Assembly (NCBI RefSeq): GCF_040783535.2
Contig: NZ_JBFONW020000002.1
Location: forward strand, 248,001 to 312,000
DNA length: 64,000 nucleotides
Source of the DNA: Aestuariibius insulae
GTDB lineage: Bacteria; Pseudomonadota; Alphaproteobacteria; Rhodobacterales; Rhodobacteraceae
Direction: 5' to 3'
Below the pieces are notes generated by a model, which was not told the DNA's origin, did not search any database, and saw only the letters and a program-made list of their open reading frames with translations. Both the position numbers and the translations under genes were made by a program. This document shows, one piece after another, positions 24,435 to 33,950 of this stretch (within the stretch, counting starts at the first letter, position 1; each line of letters opens with the position of its first letter).

Positions 24435-25475
24435 TTGCTGGCGGATCCCCCCCGCGATACATCCGGGCGAAAGCGCTTAGGGATTAGGCACCTGACCATT
24501 CGAGTGGCAGATACAACCAAGGGTCCGTTCGTGGCCCTCGCTCCGCTTGCGGGGATCACCGATCTGCCGTTCCGGCGGCTGGTCAGCCGCTTTGGCGCCG
24601 ATCTGGTCGTCTCCGAGATGGTCGCGAGCCAAGAGATGGTGCAGGCCAGACCCGGCACCCGCGAACGGGCCGAGCTGGATCTGGGCGGGCAGACGACCGC
24701 CGTACAGCTGGCTGGCCGCGAGGCGCATTGGATGGCCGAGGCCGCCCGCATGGTCGAAGGGCAGGGGGCCCGCCTTATCGATATCAACATGGGTTGCCCG
24801 GCCAAGAAGGTCACGAACGGCTATTCAGGATCGGCCCTGATGCGCGATCTCGACCATGCACTCGGCCTGATCGACGCTGTCGTCAGCGCGGTCTCGATCC
24901 CGGTCACGCTCAAGACCCGGCTCGGCTGGGATGACGCGACGCTCAACGCCCCGGACCTGGCCCGCCGGGCCGAGGCCGCCGGGATCGCGATGATCACGAT
25001 CCATGGCCGCACGCGATGCCAGTTCTACAAGGGCCGCGCCAACTGGCCTGCGATCCGCGCCGTCCGCGAGGCGGTGCAGATCCCCGTTCTGGCCAATGGC
25101 GATATCGATGGGGCGGCGTCGGCACGCCGCGCCCTCGACGCGTCCGGGGCCGCCGGCGTCATGGTCGGACGCGGCGCGCAGGGCCGCCCCTGGCTGATCG
25201 CCCAGATCTCGGCGGCCCTCAATAACGAACCCGCGCCCGCGATCCCGCAAGGCGCCGCGCTCGTCGATATGGTCGCCTCCCATTACGAGGATATGCTGTC
25301 GTTCTACGGCAGCACGCTGGGGCGCCGGGTCGCCCGCAAACATCTGGGATGGTACATGGATCAGGCCGCCACGCCCGCCCCGCTCCGTCGCGCTGTGCTG
25401 ACAGAAACCGATCCCGCCGCTGTTCTGCGCGATCTGCCCGACGCCCTGCATCAGACCAAAGAGGTCGCGGCATGA
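24435..25475 (+). CDS. dusB: tRNA-dihydrouridine synthase DusB (NifR3)
   Basis: The product (346 residues from TTG 24435) reduces uridines in the tRNA D-loop using FMN. Motifs: LAPLAGITDLPFRRL, the flavin pocket; INMGCPAKKV with the catalytic Cys; ITIHGRTRCQFYKG; and VMVGRGAQGRPW. No ATG is available; GTG 24504 would give a protein closer to usual family starts, so the first 23 residues are doubtful. The TGA stop overlaps the ntrB ATG. The order nifR3(dusB)-ntrB-ntrC is known from Rhodobacter capsulatus, where it forms one operon. Confidence 0.92.
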   Translation: MLADPPRDTSGRKRLGIRHLTIRVADTTKGPFVALAPLAGITDLPFRRLVSRFGADLVVSEMVASQEMVQARPGTRERAELDLGGQTTAVQLAGREAHWMAEAARMVEGQGARLIDINMGCPAKKVTNGYSGSALMRDLDHALGLIDAVVSAVSIPVTLKTRLGWDDATLNAPDLARRAEAAGIAMITIHGRTRCQFYKGRANWPAIRAVREAVQIPVLANGDIDGAASARRALDASGAAGVMVGRGAQGRPWLIAQISAALNNEPAPAIPQGAALVDMVASHYEDMLSFYGSTLGRRVARKHLGWYMDQAATPAPLRRAVLTETDPAAVLRDLPDALHQTKEVAA

Positions 25476-26536
25476 TCGCAGAGGATCTTTGGTCATCCTT
25501 GCCGGTCCCGGGGATCGTCGTCGATCGCGAGGATATCATCGTCGATATCAATGCCGCGGCCGAGGATTTCTTCAACCAGTCCCGCAAGGGTCTCAAGGGC
25601 CGCCCCGTCTGGGCGCAGCTTTACGTCAAAACCGATCTTTCCGAGCCGATGGCCCGCGCCCGCGACAACCTCGCCTCACTTCATATCAACGACATCGATG
25701 TGGGCGCGCCGCAGCGTGAGGCGATGCTCTGCAACATTCGGATCGCGCCCTTGCAGAACTCCGACGGACAAATGCTGGTGCTCTTTGCCCCACGCGAGGT
25801 GACGTCGTTCCTGTCGGGTCGCACTTCGGCCACAACCTCCGTCAAGACGGCCATCGGCATGTCTGAAATGCTCGCCCACGAGATCAAGAATCCCCTCGCA
25901 GGCATCACCGGCGCGGCGCAGCTCCTCTCAATGAACCTGGAGCCTGAAGACCGCGAGCTGACCGATCTAATCGTCACGGAAAGCCGGCGCATCGTGAAGC
26001 TGCTCGATCAGGTCGAGCAATTCGGCAATCTCAGACCGCCAGCTTGCACCGTGGTCAACATTCATGACGTTCTCGACCGCGCCCGACGCTCCGCCATCGT
26101 CGGGTTCGCCTCGCATATGATGCTGATCGAGGATTACGACCCGTCGCTACCCTCCACCTGGGCCGATGGAGACATGCTGCTTCAGGTCTTTCTCAACCTT
26201 CTCAAGAACGCCTCCGAAGCTCAGCCTGAAGGCGGGAAGATCCGTCTCCACACCTATTTTGACATGTCGCTTCGGATGCGCAAACCCGACGGTTCCTCGG
26301 CCAAGCTGCCGCTCCAGATCGAGATCATCGACGATGGCCCGGGACTTCCCGCCGAGATTGCCGAGAACATCTTCGACCCCTTCGTCTCCGGAAAAGAGAA
26401 CGGGACAGGCCTCGGGCTCGCGCTCGTCTCCAAGATCATCGCCGATCACGGCGGCTGGATCAGCGTCGACAGCCATCCCGGACGCACCGTCTTTCGTATC
26501 GCATTGCCACTCGCCCCGCCGGGCGCCACTCCCTAG
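25472..26536 (+). CDS. ntrB: nitrogen regulation sensor kinase NtrB
   Basis: The 354-residue soluble histidine kinase phosphorylates or dephosphorylates NtrC in response to nitrogen status relayed by PII proteins. An N-terminal PAS domain (about 1-120, LPVPGIVVDREDIIVDINAAA) is followed by the H-box MLAHEIKNPLAGITGAAQLL with the phosphorylated His, and an ATPase domain with the N-box LLKNASEA, DDGPGLP and GTGLGLALV. No membrane segments are present. The ATG at 25472 overlaps the dusB stop by four bases. It is 11 bases ahead of ntrC. Confidence 0.96.
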   Translation: MIAEDLWSSLPVPGIVVDREDIIVDINAAAEDFFNQSRKGLKGRPVWAQLYVKTDLSEPMARARDNLASLHINDIDVGAPQREAMLCNIRIAPLQNSDGQMLVLFAPREVTSFLSGRTSATTSVKTAIGMSEMLAHEIKNPLAGITGAAQLLSMNLEPEDRELTDLIVTESRRIVKLLDQVEQFGNLRPPACTVVNIHDVLDRARRSAIVGFASHMMLIEDYDPSLPSTWADGDMLLQVFLNLLKNASEAQPEGGKIRLHTYFDMSLRMRKPDGSSAKLPLQIEIIDDGPGLPAEIAENIFDPFVSGKENGTGLGLALVSKIIADHGGWISVDSHPGRTVFRIALPLAPPGATP

Positions 26537-26547
26537 GAGGAATCCCC

Positions 26548-27912
26548 ATGGACGGAACTGTCCTTGTCGCCGACGACGACCGCACGATCCGCACCGTTCT
26601 CACCCAGGCGCTGACCCGCGCGGGCTGCAAGGTGCATGCGACCTCCTCTCTGGTCACGCTCATGCGGTGGGTGGATGAAGGGAAGGGCGATCTCGTTATC
26701 TCGGACGTGGTCATGCCCGACGGCAACGGGCTCGACCAGCTCCCCAAGATCTCCGAGGCGCGCCCGGGCCTGCCTGTCATCGTCATTTCGGCCCAGAACA
26801 CGATCATGACGGCCATTCAGGCGGCCGAGGCCGAAGCCTACGACTACCTGCCCAAACCCTTCGATCTGCCCGATCTGATGAAACGCGCCGCCCGCGCGCT
26901 CGAGGTCAAGCGCGTCGCCACGCCCCCGCGCGCAGAGCCTGCGCCGAACGACTCTCAGGACCTCCCCCTCGTGGGCCGCACCCCTGCCATGCAGGCTCTT
27001 TACCGTCTCGTGGCACGCGTGATGAATACCGACCTTGCGGTTCTGATCACCGGCGAAAGCGGAACCGGCAAATCCTTAATCGCCCGCGCCATTCACGACT
27101 TCTCGGACCGTCGCTCGATGCCGTTCATCACCGTGTCGGGCGTGGATCTGGAAGGGGCGGACGGCCCCTCATCGCTGATGGCCCGCGCCAAGGGTGGCTC
27201 GGTCCTCTTTGATGAGGTGAGCGATCTCGACGACGAGGCGCAGGCACGCATCGTGCGCATGCTCGATGCGTTAGGCGACAGCGCGCCTCGGATCATGGCA
27301 ACATCGCAGACCGACCTGATGGACCGCATGGAGGAAGGCCGCTTCCGACAGGATCTCTTCTACCGTCTCGGCGGCGTGACGATCGAGGTACCGTCCTTGC
27401 GCGAACGCGTCGACGATATCCCGCTTCTTGCCGATCACTTTCTGGCCCGTGCCGAAAAAGACCGCTCAGCACCGCGCACTCTGTCCTCCGATGCGCTGAC
27501 GCTGATGCGCCGCTACAGCTGGCCCGGCAATGTCCGCCAGCTTGAAAACGCCGTGCGCCGCCTTGTCGTGACCGCCACTGAAGGAGAGATCACCCGCACC
27601 GAGGTCGAGGCCGTTCTCGGCTCGCAGCCCGCGATGGAGCCGCTGCGCAGCGGCGACAGCGAAAAGCTCTCCGCCTCCGTCGCGCGCCATTTGCGGCGCT
27701 ACTTCGATCTGCATGGCGGAGTGCTGCCGCCACCCGGCCTTTACCAGCGGATTTTGCGCGAGGTAGAGCTTCCGCTCCTCGAAATTGCTCTTGATGCAAC
27801 CGGCGGAAATCAGGCGAAATGCGCCGATCTGCTCGGAATTAACCGAAATACCCTCAGAAAGAAGATCACAGACCTCGATATCCGCGTGACACGGCGCCGT
27901 AAGTTGATGTAA
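26548..27912 (+). CDS. ntrC: nitrogen regulator NtrC lacking the GAFTGA loop
   Basis: The 454-residue regulator has a receiver domain (residues 1-120, phospho-Asp in LVISDVVMPDG), an AAA+ domain with Walker A GESGTGKS and Walker B GGSVLFDEV, and a C-terminal Fis-type helix-turn-helix (NQAKCADLLGINRNTLRKKI). The section between Walker A and B is shortened: after PFITVSGVDLEG it moves straight to SSLMARAKGG, without the ELFGHEKGAFTGA block that contacts sigma-54. This matches R. capsulatus NtrC, which is known to activate sigma-70 promoters. A ribosome binding site AGGAGG lies before the ATG. Confidence 0.95.
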   Translation: MDGTVLVADDDRTIRTVLTQALTRAGCKVHATSSLVTLMRWVDEGKGDLVISDVVMPDGNGLDQLPKISEARPGLPVIVISAQNTIMTAIQAAEAEAYDYLPKPFDLPDLMKRAARALEVKRVATPPRAEPAPNDSQDLPLVGRTPAMQALYRLVARVMNTDLAVLITGESGTGKSLIARAIHDFSDRRSMPFITVSGVDLEGADGPSSLMARAKGGSVLFDEVSDLDDEAQARIVRMLDALGDSAPRIMATSQTDLMDRMEEGRFRQDLFYRLGGVTIEVPSLRERVDDIPLLADHFLARAEKDRSAPRTLSSDALTLMRRYSWPGNVRQLENAVRRLVVTATEGEITRTEVEAVLGSQPAMEPLRSGDSEKLSASVARHLRRYFDLHGGVLPPPGLYQRILREVELPLLEIALDATGGNQAKCADLLGINRNTLRKKITDLDIRVTRRRKLM

Positions 27913-28012
27913 AACCGCAACAGCAAAGTGGCACGGGAAGCATGTCTCTCCGAAGCCACAGATCGGCGGCACCGGGGGCAATGGCTCCCATCGAGGAAAG
28001 CGGGCAAGACGC

Positions 28013-30280
28013 GTGCAACGCGCCCTACAGGGATTTTCACTGACCGGGTTCAACCGGTGGCGGCGCCGGCGCTCCGTCCAGACCGTGTTGACGCTCGGTT
28101 TTATCCTCTTGGGTCCGATCCTCGCGGTCCTGACATTCTCCGTCTTCTATCCGCTCGATCCAGGTGTGTCCCGGGATGGCTTGCTTATCATCCTACTGGC
28201 CGATCTCATCTATGTCCTTGTTATCACAGCGCTTCTAACGCGGCGTGTGGTGCGCATGGTTGCCGCCCGCCGGGCGCGTTCGGCGGGATCCCGTCTTCAT
28301 CTCAGGCTGACGGGTGTCTTCGCTGTCGTAGCTCTCATCCCGACCGTGCTTGTCGCGGTCTTCTCCGTCGTCACCATCACGATCGGCCTCGAGGGCTGGT
28401 TCTCCGACCGCGTCAGCCTCGTTCTCAGCAATTCCCGCGCTGCCGCCGAAGCCTATGAACAAGAGCAACGGGCGGGCCTTCGCGAAGATGCCATCCGGCT
28501 CGTCCTCGCCTTGGATGAAGAGCTAAGATCGCAGCAGAATCTCACTGCGGGCCAGTTCCGTCAGTTCCTTGAAACCTATCAAGGCCGCATCCAGCGCGGC
28601 CTCAGCGAAGCTTTCGTCATCGACGAGAATGCCGCCATCCGCTTTCGCGGCGAAGGATCGTACCTCTTCTATTACGAACCCCCAACGCCCGAACAGCTGG
28701 CCGAAGCGCGCGCGCAAGGCGGCATCATCATAGAGGACTGGGACAACAATGAATTTCGTGCGCTCGTCCCCCTTAGATCGCTCGGCCAGAGCTACCTCTA
28801 CATCAGCCGCGACGTGGACGGGAACATCCTCAAGCTGGTCGATGAGACGCGTGAAACCGTTGCCGAATACCGCCAGCTCGAATCGGATCGCGGCGCGCTT
28901 CTTTTCCAGTTCGGTCTTCTCTATCTCGGCTTTGCCGCTCTTCTGATTCTTGCGGCCACATGGCTCGGCCTCTGGTTCGCTGAACGCCTCTCGCGCCCGG
29001 TGGGTCGCCTGGCCAGCGCCGCGCAGCGCGTCGGCGGCGGCGATCTGAACGTCCGCGTCCGGGAAGAAGAGGGCGACGACGAGATCGCGATGCTCGGTCG
29101 TCTCTTCAATCAGATGACGACCCAGCTCAAAGGGCAGCGAGAAGCCCTTTTGGAGAATACCCGCCAGATTGAGGAGCGCGGGCGCCTCTTCGATAGCGTG
29201 CTGTCCTCCGTTACCTCTGGCGTCGTCGGTCTTGATGCAAAAGGGCGCGTCGCTTTCGTGAACCGATCCGCTGAAAGCCTGCTGGGCGTGGGGACCGCGC
29301 AGGAAGCCATGTCGCTGGCAGATGCTGTCCCCGAATTCGCGCCGCTCTTTGCCAAAGTCCGCCGCAAAGGCGTCGAGGTGGCGCAGGACCAGATCAATCT
29401 GACACGGCGCGGCATGCAGGAAACGCTGCTTGTCCGAATGGGCAAGCGGCGCTCCGAGGATCGCAGGCTGGAAGGCTTCGTTGTGGCCTTCGACGACGTC
29501 ACCGATCTGGTCAGCGCCCAGCGCATGGCCGCCTGGGGCGACGTGGCCCGCCGCATTGCACACGAGATCAAAAACCCGCTCACCCCAATCCAGCTTTCGG
29601 CCGAGCGCATCAAACGCAAGTTCCGCGCCTCGGCCGGTGAAGATGCGGACAAGCTCGACCAGATGACCGACGTCATCGTTCGCCAGACCGGCGATCTGCG
29701 CCGCATCGTTGACGAGTTTTCCAAATTCGCCCGCATGCCCGAACCCGACCGCGCGCGCCACGACGTGGTTAAGATCCTCCGCGACGCCGTCACCTTGCAG
29801 GAATCCGGGCAGCCAGGCGTCACCTTTGATCTGCAGATCACCGATCCCGAGGCCTTTGCCCAGATCGACGCCACAATGATCTCCCAGGCGCTCACCAATC
29901 TTATAAAGAATGCCGGGGAAGCCATTGAAACCCTGGAGAAAAAAGGCGCGCCTGACGGCTACCGCCCTGAGATCCGCATCGCCTTCACGCGCGAAGACGA
30001 CACCGCGACACTCACGATAGACGACAACGGCACCGGCCTTCCGGAGGACCGCGCCCGCCTGTTCGAACCCTACGTGACCACCCGCGACAAGGGTACCGGC
30101 CTTGGCCTCTCCATCGTCAAGAAAATCATCGAAGAACACGGGGGCCAGCTGACGCTCAGCGACGCCCCCCAATTCGGCGGCTCCGACCGCCCCGGGGCGC
30201 GGGCGACCATTCGTCTCCCGCTGATCCCCGACATCCCCCAGATAGAGCAGAGTGAGGACAAAGTATGGGCGACATCCTGA
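28013..30280 (+). CDS. ntrY: nitrogen regulation sensor kinase NtrY
   Basis: The 755-residue membrane histidine kinase pairs with NtrX and has been tied to nitrogen, redox or envelope signals in alphaproteobacteria. Three hydrophobic segments lie in the first 125 residues and a fourth at about 300-325, with a long extracytoplasmic part between. A HAMP domain (LSRPVGRLASAAQRVG), a PAS domain, the H-box DVARRIAHEIKNPLTPIQL and an ATPase domain (LIKNAGEA, DDNGTGLP, GTGLGLSIV) follow. GTG 28013 is the best in-frame start. The end overlaps ntrX by 16 bases. Confidence 0.94.
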   Translation: MQRALQGFSLTGFNRWRRRRSVQTVLTLGFILLGPILAVLTFSVFYPLDPGVSRDGLLIILLADLIYVLVITALLTRRVVRMVAARRARSAGSRLHLRLTGVFAVVALIPTVLVAVFSVVTITIGLEGWFSDRVSLVLSNSRAAAEAYEQEQRAGLREDAIRLVLALDEELRSQQNLTAGQFRQFLETYQGRIQRGLSEAFVIDENAAIRFRGEGSYLFYYEPPTPEQLAEARAQGGIIIEDWDNNEFRALVPLRSLGQSYLYISRDVDGNILKLVDETRETVAEYRQLESDRGALLFQFGLLYLGFAALLILAATWLGLWFAERLSRPVGRLASAAQRVGGGDLNVRVREEEGDDEIAMLGRLFNQMTTQLKGQREALLENTRQIEERGRLFDSVLSSVTSGVVGLDAKGRVAFVNRSAESLLGVGTAQEAMSLADAVPEFAPLFAKVRRKGVEVAQDQINLTRRGMQETLLVRMGKRRSEDRRLEGFVVAFDDVTDLVSAQRMAAWGDVARRIAHEIKNPLTPIQLSAERIKRKFRASAGEDADKLDQMTDVIVRQTGDLRRIVDEFSKFARMPEPDRARHDVVKILRDAVTLQESGQPGVTFDLQITDPEAFAQIDATMISQALTNLIKNAGEAIETLEKKGAPDGYRPEIRIAFTREDDTATLTIDDNGTGLPEDRARLFEPYVTTRDKGTGLGLSIVKKIIEEHGGQLTLSDAPQFGGSDRPGARATIRLPLIPDIPQIEQSEDKVWATS

Positions 30281-31659
30281 TTACCGACGACGAGCGGGAT
30301 ATCCGCGAGCTGATTTCCGAGATCCTGATCGACGAAGGCTATTCAACGCGTCTGGCCGGCACATCGAACGAATGTATGGCGGAAATCGACAAAGAACCGC
30401 CCGCGCTGATGATCCTCGACATCTGGCTCAAGGACAGCGACATGGACGGGATCGATATCCTTAAATCGGTCAAGCGCGACCACCCCGGCATCCCGATCGT
30501 CATCATATCGGGCCACGGCAATATCGAGATTGCTGTCGCCGCGATCAAGCAAGGCGCCTACGACTTCATCGAAAAGCCCTTCAACATCGACCAGCTTCTC
30601 GTAGTCATACGCCGCGCGATGGAAACTTCCCGCCTGCGCCGCGAAAATGTCGAGCTCAAGCGCGGAGAGACGCATGCCGCCGAAATGCTGGGCGAAAGCG
30701 CTGCGTTCAAGGCTCTGAGATCCCAGCTCGACAAGGTCACCAAGTCCAACGGCCGCGTTATGCTCACTGGTGCTGCCGGTACGGGCAAGGAAATCGCGGC
30801 CCGCTATATCCATAACAACTCCCTGCGCGCGACCGAGCCCTTCATCTCGGTCAATTCCGCTTCCATCGAACCCGACCGGATGGAAGAGGTGCTCTTTGGC
30901 CGCGAAAGCCCCGAACGCGGCATCGAGAAGGGTCTCCTCGAAGAGGCGAACGGAGGCGTGCTCTATTTCGACGAAATCGCCGACATGCCCTCCGGCACCC
31001 AGTCCAAGATCCTGCGCGTCTTGGTCGAACAGCAATTTCAACGCGTTGGCGGCTCCGAACAGGTCCGCGTCGATCTGCGCGTTATTTCCAGCACGACCAA
31101 GGACTTGCCATCCGAGATTGATGCAGGCCGCTTCCGCCAGGAACTCTACCACCGTCTCAATGTCGTGCCGATCCATGTTCCGGCCCTCGAGGACCGGCGC
31201 GAGGATATTCCACTGCTGGCGGAGCATTTTGTCGATTGGTTCAACACGACCCAAGGCCTGCCGCAACGCCCCCTGGCCGAAGACGCTCGTGCGCTTCTTC
31301 AAACCATGGTCTGGCCCGGCAACGTCCGGCAGCTCAAGAACATCGTCGAACGTGTTCTGATCCTTGGCGAAAATGGCGGCGATATCACGGCCAAAGAGCT
31401 TCCCTCCACCGAAGAACGCGCGCCCGATGAGGACCGCGTCGTGCTTTCCGGCAGCCTGGCGACCCTGCCGCTGCGCGAAGCCCGTGAGCTCTTTGAGCGG
31501 GAATACCTGCTCACCCAGATCAACCGCTTTGGCGGCAATATCAGCCGCACCGCCTCTTTTGTGGGAATGGAGCGCTCGGCCCTTCACCGCAAACTCAAGT
31601 CCCTTGGCGTCGTCACCTCCAACAAGGCCGGCGCCCGCGTCGCCCATGTCGAAAGCTAG
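30265..31659 (+). CDS. ntrX: nitrogen response regulator NtrX, no GAFTGA loop
   Basis: The 464-residue partner of NtrY has a receiver domain (phospho-Asp in MILDIWLKDSDMDG), an AAA+ domain with Walker A GAAGTGKE and Walker B GGVLYFDEI, and a C-terminal Fis-type helix-turn-helix (NISRTASFVGMERSALHRKL). In the place of the sigma-54 loop, EVLFGRES is followed by PERGIEKGLLEE instead of the usual KGAFTGA, so direct sigma-54 activation is unlikely. Loss of this loop is reported for other alphaproteobacterial NtrX proteins. The stop abuts the ATG of the hydrolase gene. Confidence 0.94.
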   Translation: MGDILITDDERDIRELISEILIDEGYSTRLAGTSNECMAEIDKEPPALMILDIWLKDSDMDGIDILKSVKRDHPGIPIVIISGHGNIEIAVAAIKQGAYDFIEKPFNIDQLLVVIRRAMETSRLRRENVELKRGETHAAEMLGESAAFKALRSQLDKVTKSNGRVMLTGAAGTGKEIAARYIHNNSLRATEPFISVNSASIEPDRMEEVLFGRESPERGIEKGLLEEANGGVLYFDEIADMPSGTQSKILRVLVEQQFQRVGGSEQVRVDLRVISSTTKDLPSEIDAGRFRQELYHRLNVVPIHVPALEDRREDIPLLAEHFVDWFNTTQGLPQRPLAEDARALLQTMVWPGNVRQLKNIVERVLILGENGGDITAKELPSTEERAPDEDRVVLSGSLATLPLREARELFEREYLLTQINRFGGNISRTASFVGMERSALHRKLKSLGVVTSNKAGARVAHVES

Positions 31660-32514
31660 ATGCCCTTCGCCGACCACTTTTGCGAAGTAGACGGACGCCG
31701 GGTCGGATATGTCGATCAGGGCGAGGGTGGCGTTCCGCTCGTCTTGCTCCACGGCGCGGGTTTCGATCATGCCGAACTGACATGGCGGCTGACATTCCCG
31801 ATCCTCGCCAAGACCCGCCGGGTGATCGTCCCCGATCTACCCGGCTACGGCGAAAGCGAAGGCTTCGACGGCCCCTACGATCTGGCTGACCTGACCCGCT
31901 GGCTCATCGCTTTTCTCGATGAGATCGGCGTGGAGCAATGCGACATCTCCGGTGTCTCCATGGGCGGCGGAGCTGCCCTCAGGCTTGCGCTCGATGCGCC
32001 GGAAAAGGTGCGCAAACTCGTTCCGGTCTGCGCTTACGGCCTGATGGACAAAGCCCCATTTCACGAACTAGCCTGGGCCGTTTCCCGCTCTCCAGCCGCC
32101 GGGCTTATCTATCAGGCCGCCGCCGCCAGCCCGTTCCTCACACGTATCGGCCTGGGCGCCAGCTACGCTGATCCCGCCCGCGTCACCCCCGACACGATCG
32201 CAGCCGTTCAGGATGTTGCTCGCGATCAGGGCCAGCGCCGCAGCGCCGACGCCTTTTTCGCGCGCGAAATCACCCCGACCGAACTCACCGGCTCGCTCAT
32301 TCGCAGGCTCCCCGAAATCCGGCAACCGACCCTTTTCATCCACGGCACCCGTGACCGCATCGTGCCGGTGCGCCACGCCAAAGAGGCGGTGACCTTGGTT
32401 CCGAACAGCAGATTGCACCTAATGGAAACCGGTCACTGGCCGATGCGCGAACAGCCCGAAGCCTTCACCGAGCGGCTGATCCGCTTCCTTGACGGCGAGG
32501 ACGGCGATGATTGA
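31660..32514 (+). CDS. alpha/beta hydrolase
   Basis: A 284-residue alpha/beta hydrolase-fold enzyme of unknown substrate. The oxyanion/HG motif is LVLLHGAGFDHAEL, the nucleophile elbow GVSMGGGA gives the catalytic Ser at about residue 103, the acid is in HGTRDRIVP, and the His in ETGHWPMREQPE. It has no signal peptide and is probably cytoplasmic. The ATG directly follows the ntrX stop with no spacer, so it is translated by reinitiation. It lies between ntrX and trkA in a co-directional run. Esterase, C-C hydrolase or haloperoxidase-like roles are all possible. Confidence 0.85.
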   Translation: MPFADHFCEVDGRRVGYVDQGEGGVPLVLLHGAGFDHAELTWRLTFPILAKTRRVIVPDLPGYGESEGFDGPYDLADLTRWLIAFLDEIGVEQCDISGVSMGGGAALRLALDAPEKVRKLVPVCAYGLMDKAPFHELAWAVSRSPAAGLIYQAAAASPFLTRIGLGASYADPARVTPDTIAAVQDVARDQGQRRSADAFFAREITPTELTGSLIRRLPEIRQPTLFIHGTRDRIVPVRHAKEAVTLVPNSRLHLMETGHWPMREQPEAFTERLIRFLDGEDGDD

Positions 32515-32568
32515 CCCGGCAGGCCCGCTCTGGCACCACGGTCGAACGGTGCCGCCTCGGGAGCGTTC

Positions 32569-33945
32569 ATGAAAGTTATCATCTGCGGCGCCGGACAGGT
32601 CGGCTGGCAGATCGCCCGCCATCTCGCCAGTGAACAAAACGACGTCACGGTGGTCGACAACAACGCCGACCTCGTCCGTCGCGCGACCGATACGCTCGAC
32701 GTGCAGGGCATTGCCGGGTTCGCCAGCTATCCCGATATCCTCGACCGGGCCGGGGCCCGCGACGCCGATATGATCATCGCCGCGACCCATTCGGACGAGG
32801 TCAATATGGTGACCTGCCAGGTCGCCCATTCGGTCTTCGCCATCCCGCGCAAGATCGCCCGCCTGCGCGCGCAAAGCTATCTAACGGCCATCTATTCCGA
32901 CCTCTATCGACGCGATCACATGCCCATCGACGTGGTCATCTCCCCGGAAAAGGAGGTGGCCGAGGCTGCCTTGCAACGTCTCGCAGCCCCCGCCGCCTTC
33001 GACACCGAAAGCTTCTTCGAGGGCCAGGCGACGCTCATGGGGATCACCATCGATCCCGATTGCCCCGTTACCAACACGCCGCTGCGCCAGCTGACCGATC
33101 TCTTCTCGACCCTGCGCGCCGTGGTCGTCGGCATCCGCCGCAAAGGGCGCCTCTTCGCTCCGGAGGCGGGCGATCAGATCTTCGAAGGCGACGACTGCTA
33201 CATCTTCACCGACAGCCGCGATGTCTCGCGCACGCTCGAGATCTTCGGCAAGACCCAGCGCAAGCAGGAGCGTATCCTCATTATCGGCGGCGGCAATGTC
33301 GGCCTCGCCGTCGCCCGCGCGCTTGAGGGCCGCGAGGATCGTATCCGCGCCAAGGTGATCGAGAAAAACCGCCGCTGCGCCGAACTCGCCGCCGACGCGC
33401 TCGAACGAACCATCGTGCTCAACGGCGACGGCCTCGACGTGGCGCTGCTGGACGAGGCCAATATCAAAAAGGCCGACGCAGTCCTCTGCGTGACCGATGA
33501 CGACAAGACGAACCTTCTGACTGCCGTGCGCGCCAAAGGGCAGGGCTGCCCGATGACCATCGCGTTGATCAATGATCCGACGCTGATCCCGCTCATGTCC
33601 CAGCTCGAGATCGACGCCTATATCAACCCCCGCGCCACCACCGTCAGCTCGATCCTGCGCCATATCCGCCATGGCCGTGTGCGTGCCGTCTACTCCATCG
33701 GTGATGCCGAGGCCGAACTGCTCGAGGCGCAGGTTCTTTCGACCTCGCCCATCTCCGGCCAGCGCCTGCGCGACGTGGACTTCCCCGAAGGCGTGCTTGT
33801 CGGCGGGGTTATGAAAGGCGAGACCTTCGTTAAACCGACCGGATCCACCCGCATTGACGAAGGCGACGTCATCGCGATCTTCGCCATGGCCGCTGACGTC
33901 CCCGAGGTCGAGCGCCTGCTTCAGGTCTCGATCGACTTCTTCTGA
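32569..33945 (+). CDS. trkA: Trk potassium transport regulator TrkA
   Basis: The 458-residue peripheral membrane protein gates TrkH-type potassium uptake by binding NAD(H)/ATP. It consists of two RCK halves: the first begins KVIICGAGQVGWQIA with the Rossmann GxGxxG and VVDNN; the second begins near residue 232 with ILIIGGGNVGLAVA. Each is followed by a TrkA_C domain. A GGGAG ribosome binding site precedes the ATG. trkH follows after five bases, forming a potassium uptake unit downstream of the ntr genes. Confidence 0.96.
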   Translation: MKVIICGAGQVGWQIARHLASEQNDVTVVDNNADLVRRATDTLDVQGIAGFASYPDILDRAGARDADMIIAATHSDEVNMVTCQVAHSVFAIPRKIARLRAQSYLTAIYSDLYRRDHMPIDVVISPEKEVAEAALQRLAAPAAFDTESFFEGQATLMGITIDPDCPVTNTPLRQLTDLFSTLRAVVVGIRRKGRLFAPEAGDQIFEGDDCYIFTDSRDVSRTLEIFGKTQRKQERILIIGGGNVGLAVARALEGREDRIRAKVIEKNRRCAELAADALERTIVLNGDGLDVALLDEANIKKADAVLCVTDDDKTNLLTAVRAKGQGCPMTIALINDPTLIPLMSQLEIDAYINPRATTVSSILRHIRHGRVRAVYSIGDAEAELLEAQVLSTSPISGQRLRDVDFPEGVLVGGVMKGETFVKPTGSTRIDEGDVIAIFAMAADVPEVERLLQVSIDFF

Positions 33946-33950
33946 CGCCG

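Noticed and set aside
27981..28043. short frame starting ATG just before ntrY
   Set aside because: Twenty codons overlapping the ntrY start with no ribosome site of note; likely chance.
28523..30172. 549-residue open frame on the minus strand
   Set aside because: Antisense to ntrY, whose domains are all clear. No recognisable motif in the shadow.
30343..31770. 475-residue open frame on the minus strand
   Set aside because: Antisense to ntrX; no domain and no plausible ribosome site.
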